Positions 16,256 through 24,622 of a stretch of DNA of 64,000 bases are shown here, one piece after another. Source of the DNA: Microbispora hainanensis (GTDB lineage: Bacteria > Actinomycetota > Actinomycetes > Streptosporangiales > Streptosporangiaceae); NCBI RefSeq assembly GCF_006874475.1, contig NZ_VIRM01000042.1:1-64000 (forward strand). The letters run 5' to 3'. The translations under genes and the position numbers were made by a program. How positions within the stretch are numbered: position 1 is the first letter of the stretch; each line of letters opens with the position of its first letter. The notes beneath the pieces are model-generated. The model did no database searches and was not told the DNA's origin. It saw only the letters and a program-made list of their open reading frames with translations.

Positions 16256-17017
16256 ATGTGCGGGAGGTACGCGTCTGCGCGCAAGAAGCAGGAGTTGCTG
16301 GAGGAGTTCCAGGTCGAGCTGGACGGGGTGCCCGACCAGCTGCCCGGCGGCGAGCTCCGGCCCGACTACAACGTCGCGCCCACGAAGAACGTGTACGCGG
16401 TCATGAGCCGGGTGCCGAAGGACGACGGCGGCGAGCGCCCGGGCGACGAGCCGGTGAGGCAGCTGCGGGTCGTCCGGTGGGGGCTCGTGCCGAGCTGGGC
16501 CAAGGACCCGTCCGTGGGCGCGCGGATGATCAACGCCAGGGTGGAGACCGTGGCGGAGAAGCCGTCCTACCGCAGGGCGCTGAAGTCGCGGCGCTGCCTG
16601 ATCCCCGCGGACGGCTACTACGAGTGGATGCCGCTGGAGGGGAAGAGGAAGCAGCCGTTCTTCATCCATCCCGCCGACGGCGGCGTGCTCGCGATGGCCG
16701 GCCTGTACGAGTTCTGGAAGGACCCCACCCGGCCGGACGACGACCCGCTGAAGTGGCTGTGCACCTGCACGGTGATCACCACCACGGCGGCGGACAAGCT
16801 GGGGCGCATCCACGACCGGATGCCGATGATGGTCGAGCGCGACCGCTGGACGGAGTGGCTCGACCCGCGCGTGACCGACCCCACCGGCCTGCTCGTCCCG
16901 GCGGGCCCGGACCGGCTGGAGGCGTACGCCGTCTCCGACGCGGTCAACAGTGTCCGCCACAACGGGCCCGAGCTGATCGAGCCCCTCGAAGGGGACGACG
17001 TCCCGCGCCTGTTCTGA
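16256..17017 (+). CDS. SOS-response-associated peptidase (YedK/HMCES family)
   Basis: A 253-residue SRAP-domain protein that forms a covalent thiazolidine link to abasic sites in single-stranded DNA. The catalytic Cys is residue 2 (MCGRYAS), exposed after Met removal. Other active-site positions are visible: Asn in RPDYNVAPT, Glu123 in DGYYEWM and His186 in GRIHDRMPMM. The start is fixed by the need for Cys2. It is divergent from aroA, as in mycobacteria, where the equivalent gene lies beside aroA. Confidence 0.95.
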   Translation: MCGRYASARKKQELLEEFQVELDGVPDQLPGGELRPDYNVAPTKNVYAVMSRVPKDDGGERPGDEPVRQLRVVRWGLVPSWAKDPSVGARMINARVETVAEKPSYRRALKSRRCLIPADGYYEWMPLEGKRKQPFFIHPADGGVLAMAGLYEFWKDPTRPDDDPLKWLCTCTVITTTAADKLGRIHDRMPMMVERDRWTEWLDPRVTDPTGLLVPAGPDRLEAYAVSDAVNSVRHNGPELIEPLEGDDVPRLF

Positions 17018-17196
17018 CGTACGACGGCACCCGCTACCCGCGCCGGCGGCCGGTGGGCAGGTCAGGGGTGTAAGCGGCGCGCGAAGTGGGCATCCGTTCG
17101 AGAAAGCGGCCGCACGGTAGGTGATCGGCCGCGGACCTTCCAGGAGACCGGGGACTCCTGGACGGGTGACTCCCCCACTCCCGGAGGTGCGGATTC

Positions 17197-17529
17197 GTGG
17201 ACGTCGCGACCGCGCGTATGCGCCTGGAAAGCATGCTCGCCGAGCTCGACCGGTCGATCAGCGTGCTGCGTGGGGATCCGGCCGCCGGACGCGACAGATC
17301 GCTCGCCGACGCGGGAGCCGACCTCACCGACGCCGACCGGACCCGGGCCATGCTCGACGCCGCCTCCCGGCAGCGTACGGCCGTGCTGGCCGCGCTGCGG
17401 CGGCTGGACGACGGCGGTTACGGCCGCTGCGTCGACTGCGGCACGCTCGTGCCCGAGGGCAGGCTGGAGGCCCGCCCCGAGGCGGCCCGCTGCGTGCAGT
17501 GCCAGTCGCGGGCCGAGCGCCGCCGGTGA
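17197..17529 (+). CDS. TraR/DksA-type zinc-finger protein
   Basis: A 110-residue protein with an N-terminal helical hairpin (about 1-75) and a C-terminal four-Cys zinc finger (CVDCG, 17 residues, CVQC). This is the architecture of DksA-like proteins that bind RNA polymerase through its secondary channel. The acidic DxxDA tip of Escherichia coli DksA is represented by DLTDAD, which is not identical. The start is GTG 17197, preceded by GGAGG. A strong terminator hairpin follows directly. Confidence 0.88.
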   Translation: MDVATARMRLESMLAELDRSISVLRGDPAAGRDRSLADAGADLTDADRTRAMLDAASRQRTAVLAALRRLDDGGYGRCVDCGTLVPEGRLEARPEAARCVQCQSRAERRR

Positions 17530-17543
17530 CGGGCGCCTCACCG

Positions 17544-17573
17544 CCCGGACGCCCGCCCAGGCGAGCGTCCGGG
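17544..17573. terminator. Bidirectional hairpin
   Basis: CCCGGACGC (17544-17552) pairs perfectly with GCGTCCGGG (17565-17573) around 12 bases, in the short gap between the convergent DksA-like and methyltransferase genes. Confidence 0.75.
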
Positions 17574-17581
17574 GGAGACGT

Positions 17582-18355
17582 TCACAAGGGCTTGCGGGCG
17601 CTGGCCACCAGGTGGATGCCGACGGTGTCGTCGCCGTCGGCCTCGGTCTCCAGCTCGGTGCGGACCAGCCACGACAGCGACTTGCTCTCCCCGCTCAGCA
17701 CGTGGTCGACGGTGGAGGGGGACAGCACGGTGCGCGGGCGCACCCACTCCACCTCCAGGCCGGCCCCCGTGATCAGCTCGCGGATCTGCTGGCTGGTGAA
17801 GCAGCGGGTGATGCTGCCGTCGGGCCAGGGGATGAGCATGACCTCGCCCGTCTGGCACAGATGCGCCCAGTAGTTCTGCTCGGCCAGGATCGCCATGCCG
17901 AGGACCAGCGAGTCGACGCACAGCAGCGCCCGCCCGCCGGGCCGCAGCACCCGGGCCACGTCCTCGATGACGGACTCGGCCATGATCTCGACCGACAGCA
18001 CGCGCTCCTCGGCGATCACGCCGTCCACGCTGCCGTCGGGCAGGAAGCCCAGGTTGTCGGCGCGCACCTTCTGTATTCGCTCGGAGGCGTCACGCAACCA
18101 CGGTTCCGCCGGCCTGCGGAAGTCCATGACCTCGATCACCCGGTGCCCGCCGCGCGCCGCCTGGGCCGGCCACCGTCCCCGTCCGCCGGACAGGTCCAGC
18201 AGCAGAGAGGGGCGGCCGGGCAGCCACTGGCGCAACTGTTCGGCGACGACCGCGTGATAAAAGGTCCAGTACGGCCCCAGCGTGCCCGAGCCGTTGAGTT
18301 CGTTGGCCGGTATAGGCAGCACGAGCGACTCCTGGACTCTGGCTGCCCCGCGCAT
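17582..18355 (-). CDS. Class I SAM-dependent methyltransferase
   Basis: A 257-residue protein with a Rossmann-type methyltransferase core. The SAM-binding motif I reads [13 protein letters not shown] (about 51-63), followed by an acidic residue after strand two (VMDFRRP), DGVIAEE, and [14 protein letters not shown] as the post-motif strand. The central GxGxG is slightly unusual. The substrate is unknown. It is divergent from sigR, and 129 bp containing the sigma-R promoter separate the starts, so both could respond to thiol stress. Confidence 0.82.
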   Translation of the reverse strand: MRGAARVQESLVLPIPANELNGSGTLGPYWTFYHAVVAEQLRQWLPGRPSLLLDLSGGRGRWPAQAARGGHRVIEVMDFRRPAEPWLRDASERIQKVRADNLGFLPDGSVDGVIAEERVLSVEIMAESVIEDVARVLRPGGRALLCVDSLVLGMAILAEQNYWAHLCQTGEVMLIPWPDGSITRCFTSQQIRELITGAGLEVEWVRPRTVLSPSTVDHVLSGESKSLSWLVRTELETEADGDDTVGIHLVASARKPL

Positions 18356-18447
18356 GGGCGTGCGACAGCGAAACTCGGTTTCCGGGCTACCAAGCCGGTG
18401 CTTACTTTTTTCCCCGCACCGGGTCGTTCGTCACCTCAATCTGCACC

Positions 18448-18474
18448 GGGAACAGACTCTACGCCCGCCCTGTT
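18448..18474 (+). promoter_or_regulatory. Sigma-R-type autoregulatory promoter of sigR
   Basis: GGGAAC (18448-18453) is followed after exactly 18 bases by GTT (18472-18474), matching the sigma-R/sigma-H consensus GGAAT/C-N18-GTT. Transcription would start near 18481, only a few bases before ATG 18485. This predicts positive feedback of SigR on its own gene and a nearly leaderless message for the long form of the protein. Confidence 0.75.
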
Positions 18475-18484
18475 GCAGTTGGGC

Positions 18485-19213
18485 ATGAAGACGTTGGTGC
18501 TGCCAGAAGGCCTCGACGGGCTGGACGTTGCCGGGCCGGTATCCTCGGCTGGGTACGGTGTCCTGAAGGGGGTGGGTCCGGTCTCCAAGACAGCCGAGGA
18601 GACTCTGGAGCAGCGCAGCGAGCGGTTCGAGCGCGACGTCATGCCGTTTCTCGATCAGCTCTACTCGGCCGCGCTCCGGATGACCCGAAACGCAGCGGAT
18701 GCGGAGGATCTTCTCCAGGAGACCTTCGCCAAGGCCTTCGCCTCCTTCCATCAGTTCCAGGAGGGGACGAACCTCAAGGCCTGGCTCTACCGCATCCTCA
18801 CCAACACGTTCATCAACAGCTACCGGAAGAAGCAACGGGAGCCCAAGCAGGCGGGCACCGAGGAGATCGAGGACTGGCAGCTCGCGCGGGCGGAGTCGCA
18901 CACGTCGAGCGGGCTGAAGTCGGCCGAGATCGAGGCGCTCGAGCACCTTCCCGACAGTGACGTGAAGGACGCTCTCGCCGCGCTCCCCGAGGAGTTCCGC
19001 ATCGCCGTCTATTTGGCGGACGTCGAGGGCTTCCCGTACAAGGAGATCGCCGACATCATGGGCACGCCCATCGGGACCGTGATGTCGCGCCTTCACCGTG
19101 GCCGCCGGCAGCTGCGCAACCAGCTTGAGGACTACGCGCGCGAGCGCGGCCTCGTGCGGTCGGACTCCCGCGGCGCGGGTCTCGGCGGGACGCTTGGCGA
19201 GGAGGAGCGATGA
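18485..19213 (+). CDS. sigR: Thiol-oxidative-stress ECF sigma factor SigR/SigH
   Basis: A 242-residue ECF sigma factor. Region 2 spans about 45-120 ([24 protein letters not shown], then [21 protein letters not shown]), and region 4 about 165-225 ([23 protein letters not shown] and [15 protein letters not shown]). It matches the sigma factors released by disulfide stress in actinobacteria. Two starts are plausible: ATG 18485, right after the sigma-R promoter, and GTG 18572, 29 codons later. The latter resembles the short constitutive and long unstable isoforms known in Streptomyces. It overlaps rsrA by an ATGA junction. Confidence 0.95.
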   Translation: MKTLVLPEGLDGLDVAGPVSSAGYGVLKGVGPVSKTAEETLEQRSERFERDVMPFLDQLYSAALRMTRNAADAEDLLQETFAKAFASFHQFQEGTNLKAWLYRILTNTFINSYRKKQREPKQAGTEEIEDWQLARAESHTSSGLKSAEIEALEHLPDSDVKDALAALPEEFRIAVYLADVEGFPYKEIADIMGTPIGTVMSRLHRGRRQLRNQLEDYARERGLVRSDSRGAGLGGTLGEEER

Positions 19214-19476
19214 GCTGCGGGAAACACCACGACACCCCGTGTAGCGAGGTGCTCGACCGGGTGTACACCTACCTGGACGGTGAGCTGGACAACGACCGCA
19301 TCGCCGTGATCAGGAAGCACCTCGACGAGTGCTCCCCCTGCCTGGAGGAGTACGGGCTCGAGGAGGCCGTCAAGCGGCTCGTGGCCAAGCACTGCGGGTG
19401 CGACCCCGTCCCGCACGACCTGCGCAGCAAGGTGCTCACCCGGATCGCGCAGGTACGCGCCCAGATGGTGGAGTAG
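19210..19476 (+). CDS. rsrA: Zinc-binding redox-sensing anti-sigma factor RsrA
   Basis: An 88-residue zinc-associated anti-sigma protein that holds SigR inactive until oxidation ejects its zinc. The ZAS signature is complete: His37-x3-Cys41-x2-Cys44, with Cys11 (and Cys3) upstream; a second CGC pair lies near residue 62. The ATG overlaps the sigR stop codon, ensuring matched synthesis of the two partners. Length and layout match mycobacterial RshA and Streptomyces RsrA. Confidence 0.95.
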   Translation: MSCGKHHDTPCSEVLDRVYTYLDGELDNDRIAVIRKHLDECSPCLEEYGLEEAVKRLVAKHCGCDPVPHDLRSKVLTRIAQVRAQMVE

Positions 19477-19647
19477 CACAGGACTGGTCCGGGCTCGTTC
19501 GCCGGTTGTGGGAGGCTGAGGCCGGCGCGTCTTTTCGCCGCGCCCTGCCGCCGCCGCCGGCCGTGTCTCCACCGTGGGGGCGTGACCGGGCCGTGCCGGG
19601 GCAATGCTCGTTAGGATCTTCCGTTACGGGCGGGGAAGGACGGGGAC

Positions 19648-20565
19648 ATGCGGGCACTGATCACGGGCGGGGCGGGGTTCATCGGGTCCACCCTCGTCGA
19701 TCGGCTGTTGGCGGACGGCCACGAGGTCGCGGTGGTGGACGACCTGTCGTCCGGCCACATGCGCAATCCCGACGCCCCCCTGCACGTCATGGACGTGCGC
19801 GACCCCGCGCTGGCCGAGCTCGCGGAGCGCTGGCGGCCGGAGGTCGTCTGTCACCTCGCCGCGCAGATCAGCGTGCGCAGGAGCGTGGCCGACCCGGTGA
19901 CCGACGCCAGGGTCAACGTCGAGGGCACGGTGAACGTCCTGGAGGCCGCGCGCCGCGCTGGAGCCCGCAAGATCGTCTACGCCTCCTCCGTCGCCGTCTA
20001 CGGCAGGCCGGCCGTGATCCCGGTGCCCGGCGACGCCCCCGCCGATCCCCGCTCGCCGTACGCCGCCTCCAAGCTCAGTGGTGAGCTGTACCTCGCCACC
20101 TACCGGGCGCTGTACGGGCTCGAATACACCACGCTCGTGCTGTCGAACGTCTACGGGCCGCGCCAGTCGCCCGAGGGCGAGGCCGGGGTGGTCGCCATCT
20201 TCACCGACGCCCTGCTCGCGGGAAAGCCCACGGTCGTGTTCGGCGACGGCTCCCAGACGCGTGACTACGTCTTCGTGGAGGACGTGGTGGACGGCTTCGC
20301 CCGCGCCTGCGGGCCGCAGGGCGACGGGCGCCGGATCAACCTCGGCACCGGCGTCCAGACCACCGACCGCGAGCTGCACCGCCTGATCGCCGCGGCGGCC
20401 GGAGCGCCCGACGAGCCGGGCTTCGAGCCGCCTCGCCTGGGCGACCTGCCCGCGATGGCCGTCGACCCCGCCCCGGCGTACGAGGCCCTTGGCTGGCGTC
20501 CCCGGCACGACCTGCCCACGGGCCTCAAGGCCACCGTCGAATGGGCCCGCCAGGCACTCGTCTGA
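19648..20565 (+). CDS. NAD-dependent epimerase/dehydratase (GalE-like)
   Basis: A 305-residue extended short-chain dehydrogenase. The NAD-binding motif ITGGAGFIGSTLVDRLL is at the N-terminus, the catalytic Ser region is YASSVAVYG (about residue 112), and YAASK provides the Tyr-x3-Lys pair. A C-terminal sugar-binding part ends DLPTGLKATVEWAR. It most resembles UDP-glucose 4-epimerases, acting on nucleotide sugars for cell-wall or exopolysaccharide use, but dTDP-sugar epimerase or dehydratase activity is possible. It is 171 bp after rsrA and is probably a separate unit. Confidence 0.88.
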   Translation: MRALITGGAGFIGSTLVDRLLADGHEVAVVDDLSSGHMRNPDAPLHVMDVRDPALAELAERWRPEVVCHLAAQISVRRSVADPVTDARVNVEGTVNVLEAARRAGARKIVYASSVAVYGRPAVIPVPGDAPADPRSPYAASKLSGELYLATYRALYGLEYTTLVLSNVYGPRQSPEGEAGVVAIFTDALLAGKPTVVFGDGSQTRDYVFVEDVVDGFARACGPQGDGRRINLGTGVQTTDRELHRLIAAAAGAPDEPGFEPPRLGDLPAMAVDPAPAYEALGWRPRHDLPTGLKATVEWARQALV

Positions 20566-20625
20566 CCGGCTTCGGCCACCACCGGCCGTGAACCGGCCGT
20601 CCACGGCGGACGTCTCAGCGATGTG

Positions 20626-21540
20626 ATGCGCCTGCGCCCGATCGTCGTTCTCGTCGCCGCTGCCGTGTGCGCGGGAGCCGTACTGGCCGGGTGCGCTGCG
20701 GAGCCGAAGGCGGTGCCGGACGCGTGCCCGCAGCGCTGGGGCGGGGAGGGCGTCGGCGCCTGGGTGCCGGACGCCGTGGACGTGGACGGCGCGGACGAGT
20801 CGCTGGTGCCCGGCTCGCCGGTCCGCGCGCTGGTCTGCGCCTATCCCGGCGTCAACACCGACCCGGGCGGCGAACGGCTGGGCGGGTCGCGGACGCTGAC
20901 GGACCAGGCGGCGGTGATGGCCCGCGACCTCGCGTATCTGCCGGTGACCACCGGCAAGGCCGATGGTTTGTGCACGCTGATGGGCGGGCCGATGACGAAC
21001 TACCTGGTCCGGTTCGCGTACGCCGACGGCTCGGCGCTGTGGGTGGGCAGCGCCGAGGAGGTGAACTCCTGCGTCACGACGACGAACGGCACAGTGCGGA
21101 CCCGCTCGTACGTCGGGAAGGCCCTGACCACCGCCTACCGGGAGGGCGCGTGGCGGATGCCGCGGCCCGACGACCCCTGCCGGGCCGTCAACGACCGCCG
21201 GGGCCGGCAGGACACCATGGTCCCGGAGGGTCCGCAGTGGGTCCTGGTATGCCGGGACGAGGGCGAGAAGCGGCCGCCCAGGCGGGAGCACGGCGTGGCG
21301 GCGGCCCGGGACCTCGCGGCGGCGCTCAACGACCTGGACACGGAGCCGAGCGAGCACGGGTGCCAGGAGGGAGGCCCGGAGGCGGACCACCGTGCCTACC
21401 GGCTGGTCTTCGGATACGCCGAGGGGCCGCCCGCGGGTGTGCACGTCCGGTACGGCTGCACGCCCGGCGTCGACAACGGCATGCTCCAGGCCGAAGTGGA
21501 CGACGACGTCCGTCGGCTCATGGCCCGGATGACCCCCTGA
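20626..21540 (+). CDS. Hypothetical lipoprotein
   Basis: A 304-residue secreted lipoprotein: hydrophobic signal peptide with lipobox VLAGC (Cys at about residue 24), then a mature domain with about eight cysteines that appear in two similar halves. Each half has a valine/cysteine strand (ALVCAYPG; WVLVCRDEG) and a C-rich ending. The duplicated layout suggests two related beta domains. I recognise no family. GTG 20623 is immediately adjacent as an alternative start. It is followed by a small hairpin. Confidence 0.75.
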   Translation: MRLRPIVVLVAAAVCAGAVLAGCAAEPKAVPDACPQRWGGEGVGAWVPDAVDVDGADESLVPGSPVRALVCAYPGVNTDPGGERLGGSRTLTDQAAVMARDLAYLPVTTGKADGLCTLMGGPMTNYLVRFAYADGSALWVGSAEEVNSCVTTTNGTVRTRSYVGKALTTAYREGAWRMPRPDDPCRAVNDRRGRQDTMVPEGPQWVLVCRDEGEKRPPRREHGVAAARDLAAALNDLDTEPSEHGCQEGGPEADHRAYRLVFGYAEGPPAGVHVRYGCTPGVDNGMLQAEVDDDVRRLMARMTP

Positions 21541-21544
21541 AACG

Positions 21545-21562
21545 GCACCGACATACCGGTGC
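21545..21562 (+). terminator. Short hairpin after the lipoprotein gene
   Basis: GCACCG (21545-21550) and CGGTGC (21557-21562) pair around ACATAC four bases past the stop codon. The arms are short, so this is a weak terminator candidate. Confidence 0.4.
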
Positions 21563-21676
21563 AATTGCACGCGGTGTGATGGCTTGGTTACGGTTTGGCT
21601 GCGATGGTCGCGACATCCCGGACCGGCGGTCGGCCCTTCTGTAGCCTGAGTGCGACATCGACGTGGAGGCGGCGCA

Positions 21677-21784
21677 ATGCTTGGGAAGACCGTCGTCAGG
21701 CTGATAGTGGCGCTGGCGCTGCTCACTCCGGTGGTGGCTCTGGCCGGTCTCGCGGCCGGCACCCCGGGGATCTCCTGGACGTAG
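21677..21784 (+). CDS. Small hydrophobic peptide (35 aa)
   Basis: ATG 21677 is preceded by GGAGG with seven bases of spacing and opens a 35-codon frame ending TAG. The peptide begins MLGKTVVRLIVALALLTPVV, then a second hydrophobic stretch and the polar end SWT. It looks like a single membrane-spanning peptide or an uncleaved signal anchor. It ends 66 bp before the HD-GYP gene and probably shares its transcript. I know of no named family; a leader-peptide role is possible. Confidence 0.5.
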   Translation: MLGKTVVRLIVALALLTPVVALAGLAAGTPGISWT

Positions 21785-21850
21785 TCACTGCCCGTGGGCC
21801 GGTCCGGCAGGATCGGCCCACGGGTCCGAACCGCATTCAAGGTGGCCGCC

Positions 21851-23206
21851 ATGCGGGAACTGCCGTGGCCCGCCAGGGTCTACTTCGTCGCACTCGTCGG
21901 AACCGCGGGTCTCGTGATCACGCGTGGTCTTCTCTCGCATCACGGGCTCGTGGCGGAGGACTGGTCGGCGCTTCTCGTCCTGGCGCTGCTCTTCCTGCTC
22001 TGCGAGTCGGTGCCGACGCTGCTCAACGTGCCGCACGTCGCGATGTCGGTGAGCTTCTCCGCCGCGCTGGCCGCCGTGGTGCTGGTCGGCCCGGTGGGTG
22101 CGGCCCTGGTCGGGCTGGCCGCCGTCGTGAGTGTGCGCCCCGGCCTGCCGATGGTGAAACGGCTGTTCAACGGCGCGCAGTACGCGCTGTGCGGGTACGC
22201 CGCCGGGTGGGCGTACGAGAGCGCGGGGGGACGGGCCACGCTGCCGGAGCCCTCCGACTTCCCGGCCATCCTCGTGCCGTACGCCGCGGCGACGGTGGTC
22301 TTCGTGGCCGTCAACTTCGCGCTGACCGCGGTCATCCTGCGGCTGGCGTCCGCGGTGCACAGAGACCAGGTGTCGTTCCGCGCGACGGTGCAGTTCCTGA
22401 GCTCCTACGTCGGGTTCGCCACCTTCGGCCTGCTGATCGCGGCCCTGTGGTCGACGGTGCAGTCGATCTCGGCCGTGCTCGTGCTGCTGCCGCTGTTCGT
22501 GGCGCGGTGGGCGCTGGGGCACTACCACGCCGAGCAGCGGGCGTACGACGCGACCATCGCGGCGCTGTGCCAGGCGGTGGAGACGAAGGACTACTACACG
22601 CGCGGGCACTGCACGCGGGTCTCCGCGGCGTCCTCGATGATCGCCGAAGAGATCGGGATGGGCACCGAGCGGCTGCGCGCGATCCGTTACGCGGGCATGC
22701 TCCACGACGTGGGCAAGCTCGGCGTGCCGACCAAGGTGCTGCAGAAGGACGGCCGCCTGACCGAGGAGGAGTACGCCGCGATCCAGCTCCACCCGATGCG
22801 CGGGCTGGAGATCGTGCGGGGCATCGACTTCCTCGACGAGGCGTTCGCCGGGATCATGCACCACCATGAACGACATGACGGCAAGGGCTATCCGATGGGC
22901 CTGGCCGGCTCGGAGATCCCCGAGTTCGCCCGGATCATCGCGGTGGCCGACGCGTTCGACTCCATGACCTCCGACCGCTCCTACCGGAAGGCCAAGTCGA
23001 TCGAGTTCGCGGTGGCGGAGCTGCGCAAGAACGCCGGGACCCAGTTCGACCCCGACATGGTGTGCGCGTTCGTCAAGGCGCTCGACCGGCACGGCTGGGA
23101 CATGGCGCAACCGGTGCCCGTCCCCCTGGACGACGCCGCCGTGGAGACCACCGTGAAGGACCACGACGACCCGACGACGCCCATCCAGGTGGTGTCGGAG
23201 CGGTGA
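21851..23206 (+). CDS. Membrane-bound HD-GYP domain phosphodiesterase
   Basis: About 451 residues. The N-terminal half has six or so hydrophobic helices; the C-terminal half is an HD-GYP domain with HCTRVS, MLHDVGKLGVP and HHERHDGKGYPMGL, all metal-binding residues being present. Such proteins degrade cyclic di-GMP or related dinucleotides. I favour ATG 21851 because AAGGTGG is upstream; GTG 21794 would add 19 residues. Its stop overlaps the start of a second HD-domain membrane protein, so the two act together or form a complex. Confidence 0.9.
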   Translation: MRELPWPARVYFVALVGTAGLVITRGLLSHHGLVAEDWSALLVLALLFLLCESVPTLLNVPHVAMSVSFSAALAAVVLVGPVGAALVGLAAVVSVRPGLPMVKRLFNGAQYALCGYAAGWAYESAGGRATLPEPSDFPAILVPYAAATVVFVAVNFALTAVILRLASAVHRDQVSFRATVQFLSSYVGFATFGLLIAALWSTVQSISAVLVLLPLFVARWALGHYHAEQRAYDATIAALCQAVETKDYYTRGHCTRVSAASSMIAEEIGMGTERLRAIRYAGMLHDVGKLGVPTKVLQKDGRLTEEEYAAIQLHPMRGLEIVRGIDFLDEAFAGIMHHHERHDGKGYPMGLAGSEIPEFARIIAVADAFDSMTSDRSYRKAKSIEFAVAELRKNAGTQFDPDMVCAFVKALDRHGWDMAQPVPVPLDDAAVETTVKDHDDPTTPIQVVSER

Positions 23207-24489
23207 GAGAGCGTCGGCTGACGGCCAGGCCCGGGGGGCTCGACTCTGGCCAGCTCCTGCTCATCTGCGCCGCCGGGATGCTGACCGTGGCGGGGATCGC
23301 TCACACCGCCGCGGTGGGCCTGAGCGACGCGCGGGTCGCCATCGGCTTCGGCGCGCTCATCGCGGCCGGGGAGCTGGCCCGGCTCACGATGCCGGGCAAC
23401 CGCGAGGTCGCCCCGATCTCGACTGCCGCCTCCCTCGGATACGCCCTGCTGCTCGACGTCGGCGGACGGCCGGCGAACCACTCGGCCCTGCAGGTCGTGG
23501 CGGTGATGGCGGTCGGCATGATCGCGGGCGGGCTGCCGCACCTGGCGGTCGGCCGGCCGCCGCGTCTCGACGCGATGGCCCGGCGCCTGCTCGCCGGGTC
23601 GTTGCTCGCCTTCGCCTACCGGCCGCTCAGCGGCCCGCTGGGGGAGCTCGCGCGGGACACCGACCGGCACGGCAACTGGTGGCCGGCGCTCGGCGTGATG
23701 GCCGTGCTCGTGACGGTCATGCTCGTGGCAGACGTGGTGATCGCGGCCATGCTCCGGGCCGACCAGGTCAGGACCGCGTTCGGCGTGGCCGTACGGGACG
23801 AGATCAGGATGGGCGCGCCGCTCGGCGCCGCCGTCGCGGCATCGGGCATCCTGCTCGCGCTCGCCTCGCACAGCATGGACATGACCGCGCTGCCCGCGTT
23901 CGCCGCGCCGCTGCTCGTCACCCAGGTGGCGTTCCGCAAGTACGCCGGCATCCGGGCGACCTACCTGCAGACCGTGCGCGCGCTGAGCCGGGTCACCGAG
24001 GTCGGCGGCTATGTCGAGCCGGGCCACTCGCGCCGCGTCAGCCAGCTGTCGGTGGCCATCGGCCGGGAGCTGGGCATGGCCGAGCCGCAGTTGCTGGAGC
24101 TGGAATATGCCGCGCTCATGCACGACATCGGCCAGTTGTCGCTGCGCGACCCGATCCCCGGCGGCGCGACCGTGCTGGCCGACCCCGCGCAGGCGCGGCG
24201 GATCGCCGAGCTGGGCGCCGAGGTGATCAGGAAGACCGGCGTCCTCCACGGCGTCGCGGAGATCGTCCGGCGGCAGTGCGAGACGCTCGGCGAGTCGCCG
24301 CCCATCGCCAGCCGCATCATCAAGGCCGCCAACGCGTACGACGACCTGGTGGGCGGATCGACCGACAGGGACCGCGCGGCGGCGGCGCTGGAGCGGCTGC
24401 GCCTCGACGGGGGATCGGCCTACGACCCCGGCGTGGTGGAGGCGATGGCGCGCGTCGTCGACCGGCTCGTGCTCGTCACACGCTTGTAG
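23203..24489 (+). CDS. Membrane protein with a degenerate HD domain
   Basis: A 428-residue paralogue-like partner of the preceding HD-GYP protein. Several hydrophobic helices occupy about residues 15-240. The cytoplasmic domain retains HSRRVSQLS and YAALMHDIGQLSLRDP, but the HHER-DGKGYP segment is gone, replaced by EIVRRQCETLGESPP. The GYP subclass motif and several metal ligands are therefore missing. It may be a regulatory, non-catalytic partner or act on another substrate. It starts at GTG 23203 with a GTGA overlap. Confidence 0.8.
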   Translation: MRERRLTARPGGLDSGQLLLICAAGMLTVAGIAHTAAVGLSDARVAIGFGALIAAGELARLTMPGNREVAPISTAASLGYALLLDVGGRPANHSALQVVAVMAVGMIAGGLPHLAVGRPPRLDAMARRLLAGSLLAFAYRPLSGPLGELARDTDRHGNWWPALGVMAVLVTVMLVADVVIAAMLRADQVRTAFGVAVRDEIRMGAPLGAAVAASGILLALASHSMDMTALPAFAAPLLVTQVAFRKYAGIRATYLQTVRALSRVTEVGGYVEPGHSRRVSQLSVAIGRELGMAEPQLLELEYAALMHDIGQLSLRDPIPGGATVLADPAQARRIAELGAEVIRKTGVLHGVAEIVRRQCETLGESPPIASRIIKAANAYDDLVGGSTDRDRAAAALERLRLDGGSAYDPGVVEAMARVVDRLVLVTRL

Positions 24490-24622
24490 CAGACGTTGCA
24501 TCGAAACGTCTCCAGCGGCGCGCCGGGCCCGTCGTCGTTGTGGCGACCCTACAGATTCGGCCCCCGCGTTCAGTCGGAAGGGGCGGGGGGACGGAGCGGG
24601 GGATCACCCTAGAGTTGAGTGC

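Noticed and set aside
14749..17073. A 770-codon plus-strand frame across aroA and the SRAP gene
   Set aside because: Spans two real genes in other frames with no domains or ribosome site.
19624..21852. A 740-codon open frame opposite the epimerase and lipoprotein genes
   Set aside because: Composition-only shadow; the plus-strand genes have NAD-binding and lipobox motifs, the frame has none.
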